IMG/VR virus record: IMGVR_UViG_3300047459_000095
Location: 1-22,511 of that record
From: a virus
Strand: one strand, 5' to 3'
Length of the DNA: 22,511 nucleotides
This document shows positions 1 to 4,793 of this stretch, piece by piece. Made by a program: the position numbers and the translations under genes. Under the pieces are notes generated by a model. The model saw only the letters and a program-made list of their open reading frames with translations. It was not told the origin of the DNA and ran no database searches. How positions within the stretch are numbered: the stretch's first letter is position 1; each line of letters begins with the position of its first letter.

Positions 1-117
1 ATAGACCCTATCAACTTGTTTTATTCGTATAAAAAACGTAGATTCGAATATCTTAATGAAAATGGTAGTCTAGTAGACCCATTAGATATAGCAAGAATAA
101 CTAACCAAACATTCTAA
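1..117 (+). CDS. C-terminal end of an unknown protein (cut by window edge)
   Basis: Frame 1 is open from the first base to a TAA at 115-117 and gives the last 38 residues of a protein, ending VDPLDIARITNQTF. The stop lies 3 bases before the methyltransferase ATG, and this tight spacing suggests both are in the same + strand operon. The fragment is polar with several aromatic residues (FYSYKKRRFEY). I do not recognise it, and too little is present to assign a function. Confidence 0.6.
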   Translation: MDPINLFYSYKKRRFEYLNENGSLVDPLDIARITNQTF

Positions 118-120
118 ACT

Positions 121-1524
121 ATGAAATTAAAAGTAGGAACAGATTTTAGTGGCATAGGCTCACCTGAGACTGCACTAAAAAGATTAAAGATTCCACACGA
201 AAATGTGTTTGCTTGTGATATTGATAAATACGCAAAAGCATCTTATCTAGAGCTGCACGATCCAGGAAAGTTTTATGACAATATTACTACTCGTGACCAC
301 ACTAAAGTAGAGCGACTTGATTTGTATGTGGCAGGTTTTCCTTGCCAAGCATTTAGTTATGCAGGTAAGAGGGAAGGGTTCGCTGATGAGACAAGAGGTA
401 CTTTGTTTTTTGATGTAGCTGAGTTTATACAAACCAATAAACCCACTTGCTTTATACTTGAAAATGTAAGAGGTTTAGTTTCTCACGATAAAGGTAGAAC
501 ATTCCAAACTATTACAGATATACTTTCTAATGGAGGAGGTAGTTTAAATGGGCAGGTAGGTCTTGATACAATAGATAATGGTCTAGGTTATCACGTTTAC
601 TATAAGATTCTAAATAGTAAAGATTTTGGTGTTCCTCAGAATAGGGAGAGAATATTTATTGTTGGGTTTAGAAACTGGAGAGAGTTTAGTTTTCCTAAAG
701 AGATGCCTTTAGATAAAAGCCTAAAAGATGTGCTTGAAGATAATGTTGATGAAAAGTTTTACTTGAGTAAAAAGATGATTGATGGGTTTTACAAAAACGA
801 AACTAACAATGAAAGGGTGAATCAGAATCACAAAAAGCATAAAAATGTTTTAGAACATAAAGATTTTATGGATAGTTATAATCAAAGTATTCATAAAGAT
901 TTAGCCCCAACTATAACAAGCAGAATTACAGGGTCAAATAATTATCATATATTTGAAAAAGAAACTAAAGTAATCACACACAGTCTTTACGGCAGAACAA
1001 GTAAAAACGGAAATGGTGGGTCGGGACATTTGACTAGAGAAGATGGCCTGTCTTATTGCGTTGATACAGGTAACTTTCAGGCAGTAGAGTTAGTTATGGG
1101 TGCTATTAGAGGTCGTTATAAAGATGATACTGACAAAAAAGAGACAGAACAAAGGCTAGAACTAAATAGTCAAGAATACACCAATACACTTACATCAGTA
1201 CAAAAGGATAATGTGGTAGTACAAGTAAATCCAAGTAAAGAGTCCGGGGGTGTTCAACCATATCAGCAGAATAGAATTTATGATATTGATGGAGTTTCAC
1301 CTGCTCTTATGGCTAATTTAGGTGGTGACAGAAGTCACAATATAAACACTCCGAGGATAAGAAGATTGACACCATTAGAGTGTTGGAGATTGCAAGGGTT
1401 TAGTGACGAAGATTTGCGTAAAGCGGAGAAGGTGTGTTCTAATAGCCAGTTATACAAACAAGCAGGTAACTCTATAACCGTTAATGTTATGGTAGAGATA
1501 TTTAAGAAGATTTATTTAAAATAG
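121..1524 (+). CDS. DNA (cytosine-5-)-methyltransferase
   Basis: This enzyme transfers a methyl group from S-adenosylmethionine to C5 of cytosine in a specific DNA sequence. The family motifs are in order: motif I DFSGIGSPE (residues 8-16, SAM binding), motif IV GFPCQAFSYAG (72-82, catalytic Cys75), motif VI ENVRG (114-118), motif VIII QNRERIFIVGF (173-183), motif IX RRLTPLECWRLQGF (about 412-426) and motif X QAGNSITVNVM (447-457). The long stretch from about 190 to 410 is the variable target-recognition region, so the recognised sequence cannot be read from the motifs. At 467 residues the protein is complete. No classical restriction enzyme is adjacent, although a candidate nuclease lies two genes downstream. 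In phages such enzymes usually protect the genome against host restriction; a regulatory role is also possible. Confidence 0.95.
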   Translation: MKLKVGTDFSGIGSPETALKRLKIPHENVFACDIDKYAKASYLELHDPGKFYDNITTRDHTKVERLDLYVAGFPCQAFSYAGKREGFADETRGTLFFDVAEFIQTNKPTCFILENVRGLVSHDKGRTFQTITDILSNGGGSLNGQVGLDTIDNGLGYHVYYKILNSKDFGVPQNRERIFIVGFRNWREFSFPKEMPLDKSLKDVLEDNVDEKFYLSKKMIDGFYKNETNNERVNQNHKKHKNVLEHKDFMDSYNQSIHKDLAPTITSRITGSNNYHIFEKETKVITHSLYGRTSKNGNGGSGHLTREDGLSYCVDTGNFQAVELVMGAIRGRYKDDTDKKETEQRLELNSQEYTNTLTSVQKDNVVVQVNPSKESGGVQPYQQNRIYDIDGVSPALMANLGGDRSHNINTPRIRRLTPLECWRLQGFSDEDLRKAEKVCSNSQLYKQAGNSITVNVMVEIFKKIYLK

Positions 1525-1528
1525 AACT

Positions 1529-1864
1529 ATGGCAGACGAAATTACAATGAAAGCAATAAACTTGCTACGTGAAGCCGATCCAAGTATGGATGAGGTAAAT
1601 AGTCTTGATAAGTTTATAGCACATCAAGGTGAGGTAATTAAAATGTATGAGCAGTTTAAAGACCATCCTATGGCGGACAAATTAAAGCCTAGGTTGACAG
1701 TTTTTGAAGAAAGTGCTTATGCCTTTACTTACATTTACACTATGATGAAAACGTATAAGAGAGAGAAGATGTTAGCTAGTGCTAGAGAGTTAGAAATGGC
1801 AAATGCGGTTATAGAGCTTAAGCAAGAATTAGATATATTAAATAAACTAAATAAAGATGACTAA
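1529..1864 (+). CDS. Small helical protein of unknown function
   Basis: This 111-residue protein starts 4 bases after the methyltransferase stop and overlaps the next gene by 8 bases, so the three are probably co-transcribed and translationally coupled. It is rich in charged residues and Leu/Met/Ala and should be almost wholly alpha-helical. The C-terminal third (about 75-108, ending ELKQELDILNKLNKDD) has a coiled-coil-like heptad pattern. It has no signal peptide, membrane segment or cysteine. I do not recognise the family. Its place between a DNA methyltransferase and a candidate nuclease allows an accessory role in DNA modification or processing, but this is inference from position only. 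Confidence 0.75.
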   Translation: MADEITMKAINLLREADPSMDEVNSLDKFIAHQGEVIKMYEQFKDHPMADKLKPRLTVFEESAYAFTYIYTMMKTYKREKMLASARELEMANAVIELKQELDILNKLNKDD

Positions 1865-2288
1865 AAAGGAACTTGACTTGTTAGACCGGTTTGCTAGTAA
1901 GTATAAAATTGATTGTGTCCCTTCCGAGGGAAAGTATGATTTTTGGGATTTTACTTACCAGTGGGATGACAGGAAGTTCTATTGCGAAATGAAGCAAAGA
2001 AACTTTACTTTAGACTTTGCTAGGGATAAGTATAACGAAGGCATATTACTGGAGATGCATAAGTATGAGAGAATACTAAAGCGCACTAAGAACGAAAAAG
2101 CGTCACAAGGGTTATACTTAAATTTCTTTGATGATGATAGTGTACTTATCTACAATCTGAATAAAGTTAGTATAGATAAATGGTTTTGGAAGACTATGCC
2201 CGAAACAACTGATTTTGGTAGAAGAAATTTTATTTATAAATATATTACGTTTTTAGACTACGATAAAGGAAAAGTTTTGTATATTTGA
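1857..2288 (+). CDS. Candidate PD-(D/E)XK-type nuclease
   Basis: This is a 143-residue protein whose central part resembles the restriction-endonuclease-like core. An acidic residue in YDFWDF (Asp28 or Asp31) is followed on the next predicted strand by FYCEMKQR, giving Glu44-X-Lys46. That fits the spacing D-X(12-15)-E-X-K of the fold. A helix-like segment follows (about 58-78), then alternating strands (LYLNFF, VLIYNL). It overlaps the preceding gene by 8 bases and is the last gene before a strong terminator. The family assignment rests on motif pattern alone. It could be a stand-alone nuclease, a degenerate member of the fold, or the cleavage partner of the upstream methyltransferase. Confidence 0.5.
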   Translation: MTKKELDLLDRFASKYKIDCVPSEGKYDFWDFTYQWDDRKFYCEMKQRNFTLDFARDKYNEGILLEMHKYERILKRTKNEKASQGLYLNFFDDDSVLIYNLNKVSIDKWFWKTMPETTDFGRRNFIYKYITFLDYDKGKVLYI

Positions 2289-2346
2289 CCTGTGTTGTGA
2301 TTTAGTAGTTCATAACTTGGTTTTCATTGTTTGGTTAATTGGAAAA

Positions 2347-2377
2347 GGAGGAGTCATTTTGATTCTTCCTTTTTTTT
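2347..2377 (+). terminator. Rho-independent terminator after the methyltransferase operon
   Basis: GGAGGAGTCA (2347-2356) pairs with TGATTCTTCC (2360-2369) as a 10-bp stem with two G-U pairs and a 3-base loop, followed by eight T residues (2370-2377). Four A residues just before the stem can extend the pairing into the T tract. It lies 59 bases after the candidate nuclease stop. Confidence 0.85.
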
Positions 2378-2388
2378 ATTTACATTTG
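2358..2388 (+). promoter_or_regulatory. Candidate Bacteroidota-type promoter for the two small + strand genes
   Basis: TTTG (2358-2361) and TACATTTG (2381-2388) are separated by 19 bases and fit the Bacteroidota -33/-7 consensus TTTG and TAnnTTTG. The predicted RNA start is a few bases before the ATG at 2405, so the leader would be very short and A-rich. The -33 element lies inside the 3' part of the terminator hairpin, so termination and re-initiation signals are overlaid. Confidence 0.55.
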
Positions 2389-2404
2389 AAAAAACTAAAA
2401 CATT

Positions 2405-2626
2405 ATGACGAAAAAGAAACTCACACCAAGGTACAACGACAATAAGGCTATCAGAGCTAAGATAGATAAGTTGTTGCAACAGAACACATCTAACGTAGCC
2501 AATTCGGGTACAGGTAGCAAACTAGACATAGGCGATGATAGTAAGGTCAAGGAGGCTTGGGAAAGAATACAGGCCCGAATAAAAGAAATAGATCCTGTGT
2601 TTTACGATATAATTAAGGAGCGATGA
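2405..2626 (+). CDS. Small hypothetical phage protein
   Basis: A 73-residue basic and polar protein. The N-terminus is Lys-rich (MTKKKLTPRY), the middle is low in structure (residues 27-45, rich in Ser, Asn and Gly), and the C-terminal helix (about 46-72) is amphipathic. It has no membrane segment or cysteine. It is the first gene after the terminator-promoter junction and its stop overlaps the next start as ATGA, which implies translational coupling. I do not recognise the family. Confidence 0.65.
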   Translation: MTKKKLTPRYNDNKAIRAKIDKLLQQNTSNVANSGTGSKLDIGDDSKVKEAWERIQARIKEIDPVFYDIIKER

Positions 2627-2853
2627 GTAGTATAGAAGAAAACGTGTGCTTTAAGATTTTAAAGCGTTCTGAGATAGGTAAAGAGAAATATGGTGTTACG
2701 ATGGAGCGACAAGATTTGAATCGCTTAGAGTGGCTAAAACACGCACAGGAGGAGGCTATGGATTTAGCAGTCTATCTGCAAAAGTTAATAGAGCTTGAGG
2801 AGCAAAAGCCATTTACATACGAATGGAATATAACTAATGAAGGGGACAAATAG
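2623..2853 (+). CDS. MazG-like / NTP pyrophosphohydrolase-like small protein
   Basis: A 76-residue protein that looks like the compact phage proteins of the all-alpha NTP pyrophosphohydrolase (MazG-like) group. Visible landmarks are a helix with GKEKYGVTM (residues 19-27), a linker with R-x-DLNRLEWL (29-38), then KHAQEEAMDLAVYLQKLI (39-56) holding the E-E-x-x-D acidic cluster (Glu43, Glu44, Asp47) typical of the metal-binding helix. A second acidic helix motif of full-length MazG is not obvious, so activity is uncertain. It starts inside the previous stop (ATGA). It is the last + strand gene, and its stop lies within a GC-rich hairpin. If active, it would hydrolyse nucleoside triphosphates to monophosphates and pyrophosphate. 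Confidence 0.6.
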   Translation: MSSIEENVCFKILKRSEIGKEKYGVTMERQDLNRLEWLKHAQEEAMDLAVYLQKLIELEEQKPFTYEWNITNEGDK

Positions 2854-2858
2854 TCCCC
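2842..2858. terminator. Candidate hairpin between the converging operons
   Basis: GGGGAC (2842-2847) and GTCCCC (2853-2858) form a perfect 6-bp GC-rich stem with a 5-base loop. It spans the stop codon of the + strand gene and lies just beyond the end of the - strand operon. No proper T tract follows on either strand, so it may be a weak terminator or only an RNA 3'-end stabiliser. Confidence 0.35.
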
Positions 2859-2865
2859 CTCTCCT

Positions 2866-3006
2866 TTAACTCCCACAAGCCTCGCAATCCTCATCATCGA
2901 TGCTACACGCTTCGGGTTGGTCTTTGTCTTCTAAGTCCTGAATCCAGTTACCGAATACTTCTTCCGCTACTTCTTCGGCACTTTTACTTTGCTTTCCTTT
3001 ATCCAT
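2866..3006 (-). CDS. Small acidic ORF with three cysteines near the C-terminus (46 aa)
   Basis: An ATG at 3004-3006 opens a 46-codon frame ending in TAA at 2866-2868. It overlaps the 3' end of the endonuclease I-like gene by 40 bases. The product starts MDKGKQSKSAEEVAEEVF, is strongly acidic, and ends with Cys34, Cys41 and Cys44 in CSIDDEDCEACGS. It would be the last gene of the late operon and fills the gap before the converging + strand gene. The protein-like composition and the exact fit of the end to the convergence point support it. Its small size and the overlap keep confidence moderate. Function unknown; the Cys cluster could bind a metal. Confidence 0.45.
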   Translation of the reverse strand: MDKGKQSKSAEEVAEEVFGNWIQDLEDKDQPEACSIDDEDCEACGS

Positions 3007-3365
3007 TCTATTGGTATTTGTTTATCTGCCCATTTGATGTTGTGTTTCTCACACCATTCAGAATAGGTCGTTCTACTTCCTTTAAATAACTTATTTGTGT
3101 GTCTTTGAAATACCATTCTAATGTCTAAATCAGAATGTTGTTTAATAACCAATAGCATTTTTTTTCTATCAGTTGCGGTAAACCTACCTTTGAGCTCTAA
3201 TATAATACCATTAGGTAGTATTACATCCGGAGTGTATTTTCTTTGCTCTGAAACCTCGTAGTAAAGATTTCTAGTCTCATATTCAAAATCAACATTAAGA
3301 CTGTCAAGTTCACCACAAACATCCCTCTCATATCCACTTCTATATCTGTTCTTCTTTTTTCCCAT
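2967..3365 (-). CDS. T7 endonuclease I-type Holliday junction resolvase
   Basis: This family cuts branched DNA such as Holliday junctions and replication forks. The 132-residue sequence follows the T7 gene 3 family pattern: an early acidic residue in SGYERD (Glu13), then YTPDVILPNGIILELKGRF (44-62) giving Asp47, Glu57 and Lys59, the PD-(D/E)XK active site with the same Asp-Glu-Lys spacing as in T7. It continues with the conserved tail DRKKM, DIRMVFQ, KGSRTTYSEWCEKHNIKWAD and IPIEWI. Length agrees with the family (about 130-150). It overlaps the upstream HNH gene by 26 bases. Its place at the end of the late operon suggests a role in clearing branched DNA before packaging, which is inferred from position. 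Confidence 0.9.
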   Translation of the reverse strand: MGKKKNRYRSGYERDVCGELDSLNVDFEYETRNLYYEVSEQRKYTPDVILPNGIILELKGRFTATDRKKMLLVIKQHSDLDIRMVFQRHTNKLFKGSRTTYSEWCEKHNIKWADKQIPIEWIKESKVKVPKK

Positions 3366-3675
3366 CTTCAGTTTTCTTTTTCTTACTATTCTCTAACCTA
3401 GTTTTTCTATTGTGGCAAGAGTGACATAGAGACTGAAGGTTATCTGAGCATAATTCAGCACCGCCTTGCTTAATCGGTATAATGTGATCCACTACTTGTA
3501 CCCCAACTACCTTACCCTTCTTTTCACATTCAACGCAAAGAGGGTTTCTGTTAACCCACCACTTTCGTAGCTTTCTCCACTTTGCTCCTGCATAAAAAGA
3601 CGTATCTCCTCCCCAAGACTCTGTAGTCTTTCTCCGGGGAGTTGGGTTTCTTCTAGCTTTTGGTAGTGTAGGCAA
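3340..3675 (-). CDS. HNH endonuclease
   Basis: A 111-residue HNH nuclease. The first zinc-type pair is Cys47/Cys50 (CVEC), the catalytic strand is VVDHIIPI (61-68, with Asp63-His64), Asn79 is in the DNLQSLC motif, and the second pair Cys84/Cys87 is followed by HNRKT. The N-terminus is rich in Pro, Arg and Lys, and the C-terminus is a Lys/Glu tail. The start must be TTG at 3673-3675: the frame has a TGA eight codons upstream and contains no ATG. Phage HNH proteins often sit next to terminase and assist packaging cleavage. Here the gene is at the far end of the late module, beside a resolvase, so a packaging role is possible but unproven. Confidence 0.88.
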   Translation of the reverse strand: MPTLPKARRNPTPRRKTTESWGGDTSFYAGAKWRKLRKWWVNRNPLCVECEKKGKVVGVQVVDHIIPIKQGGAELCSDNLQSLCHSCHNRKTRLENSKKKKTEDGKKEEQI

Positions 3676-3680
3676 ATCGA

Positions 3681-4085
3681 TTAAGATATGATTAGTTCAA
3701 ATCCGTTTCCTTTGGTTGTTTCCAGTAACTCAAGGATAGTCCTTCGAGATGCTGCAATATCCAACAAGGTGTCATTGTTGATTTTTCCAAACCTACTGCC
3801 AACAAGAATACACCCTCTTGTGTCGGTATTATAGTTTCCTTGATGAATAAGTATGAATTTTCTATTGGGAACATCCTCTAATATAAAATGATTTTTGTAT
3901 TTAGGCGATTTTCTAGGCACAACTTTATAAACACCTTTTGGAACACAACTAACATTTCTCATATTAGCTTTCCAAGGTAACTCTAAAGTTACGCACTCAA
4001 AAACTTTCTCTAAGCCATCATACAAAGTAAGATAGCCTAGAGTCTGTTCATTTGATTCGTCTACCCTGTTAAGATAAGCCCTCAT
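3681..4085 (-). CDS. DUF5675 family protein, possible lysis or peptidoglycan-active protein
   Basis: The sequence follows the DUF5675 pattern: TLGYLTLYD, then LELPWKANMRNVSCVPKGVY and RKSPKYKNHFILEDVPNR, then ILIHQGNYNTDTRGCILVG. The last block has His and Gly-Cys placed like the catalytic pair in L,D-transpeptidase (YkuD-like) folds, so a cell-wall role is plausible but not shown. I start it at ATG 4083-4085 (134 residues). The longer frame to 4181 begins with TTG, overlaps the upstream membrane-protein gene by 89 bases, and adds 32 residues unlike the family. AGGAGG directly abuts this ATG, too close for a normal Shine-Dalgarno. It sits just after small membrane proteins, which is the usual place for an endolysin, and no other endolysin is visible here. 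Confidence 0.75.
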   Translation of the reverse strand: MRAYLNRVDESNEQTLGYLTLYDGLEKVFECVTLELPWKANMRNVSCVPKGVYKVVPRKSPKYKNHFILEDVPNRKFILIHQGNYNTDTRGCILVGSRFGKINNDTLLDIAASRRTILELLETTKGNGFELIIS

Positions 4086-4092
4086 CCTCCTA

Positions 4093-4359
4093 TTAATTTT
4101 TGTTAAAAATTTTATGTAATTTACTTTTATCACAACTACAGGATTTTGGTTCACCCATAAAGCAAAGCGGTAATACCGCAATTAAAGCTAGGCAAAGCGT
4201 TTCCCAAGTGATTCCTTGTGTATCGATATTGCTTACTGCTGCTACGGCTAGTACACCCGATACAGTTCTTTTCGATGACCATTTACCTTTGTGGTCTTTA
4301 AACATTTCAGGTACTATTGCGAATATACCTTTGGCTGCCATTTTACTAAATATAGCCAT
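4093..4359 (-). CDS. Putative holin or small membrane protein (88 aa)
   Basis: An 88-residue protein with two hydrophobic stretches: TVSGVLAVAAVSNI (about 32-45) and TLCLALIAVLPLCFMG (about 54-69). They are joined by a short turn DTQGITWE. The N-terminal part has an amphipathic helix (MAIFSKMAAKGIFAIVPEMF) and a basic KGKWSSKR segment. The C-terminus is Lys-rich with a Cys pair (SCSC). Size and topology fit a class II-like holin. It ends 7 bases before the DUF5675 start and follows two further small membrane-type genes, forming a probable lysis cassette. No catalytic motif is present. The holin call is inferred from topology and context. Confidence 0.6.
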   Translation of the reverse strand: MAIFSKMAAKGIFAIVPEMFKDHKGKWSSKRTVSGVLAVAAVSNIDTQGITWETLCLALIAVLPLCFMGEPKSCSCDKSKLHKIFNKN

Positions 4360-4361
4360 AA

Positions 4362-4541
4362 TTATTCTTTATCTTTTTTCTCGTTGTTCTTAATGAAGAA
4401 AGCAACTAAATCATCTATCAATCCAAACACCTTGTCATCTTTTACAGATGGTGTCAATCTAACAATTACTTTAGCAGTAGCTAAAACAGATAATAATAAC
4501 TCAGCTCCGTTGCTTAGTAAATAACTTAAAACTTCTTGCAT
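4362..4541 (-). CDS. Small hydrophobic protein next to the putative holin (59 aa)
   Basis: ATG at 4539-4541 opens a 59-codon frame ending in TAA at 4362-4364, two bases before the ATG of the putative holin. The product begins MQEVLSYLLSNGAELLLSVL and continues through a hydrophobic or amphipathic helix to the short conserved-looking segment RLTPSVKDDKVFGLIDDL. It ends in a charged KNNEKKDKE tail. Similar small proteins with an LTP-(x)-KDD motif occur near lysis genes in phages, but I cannot name a function. The leader is A-rich (AAAAAAAAAG before the ATG), typical of Bacteroidota genes. Confidence 0.65.
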   Translation of the reverse strand: MQEVLSYLLSNGAELLLSVLATAKVIVRLTPSVKDDKVFGLIDDLVAFFIKNNEKKDKE

Positions 4542-4601
4542 AACTTTTTTTTTAGTTAGTAAAGGGAAAGGAAGAAATAGGGGAAAAGGTAGCGGTAAAA
4601 C

Positions 4602-4781
4602 CTACTTCCTCCCTCCTTTACGTTTGTTTCTAATCTTAATAATTTCTGCTACCCATTTATATGTACCGAATGTAACCGCCAACACAAGAGAAGTAATCTG
4701 TAAAGATTCTTCCACATCGGACAGGCTAAGACCTAGTGCCGTAAATTGTGCTATTGCTACTTCTGTTGTATTGCGATCCAT
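4602..4781 (-). CDS. Single-pass small membrane protein, holin-like (59 aa)
   Basis: ATG at 4779-4781 opens a 59-codon frame ending in TAG at 4602-4604, starting 12 bases after the fibre gene stop. The N-terminal half is polar (MDRNTTEVAIAQFTALGLSL). One hydrophobic helix follows (about 30-48, ITSLVLAVTFGTYKWVAEI) and then a strongly basic tail (KIRNKRKGGRK). This is the layout of a one-span holin or spanin-like accessory protein with the tail in the cytoplasm. About 60 bases rich in pyrimidines separate it from the next small gene. Its position at the head of the lysis cassette supports a lysis role. The exact role is inference. Confidence 0.65.
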   Translation of the reverse strand: MDRNTTEVAIAQFTALGLSLSDVEESLQITSLVLAVTFGTYKWVAEIIKIRNKRKGGRK

Positions 4782-4793
4782 AATATTTTATTT

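Noticed and set aside
4086-4181. Longer N-terminus of the DUF5675 gene from TTG at 4181
   Set aside because: It would overlap the upstream gene by 89 bases and adds 32 residues unlike the family; the ATG at 4083-4085 fits the domain start and spacing.
4100-4524. + strand frames opposite the holin-like and 59-codon genes
   Set aside because: Hydrophobic antisense shadows; the - strand frames have better starts, spacing and operon fit.
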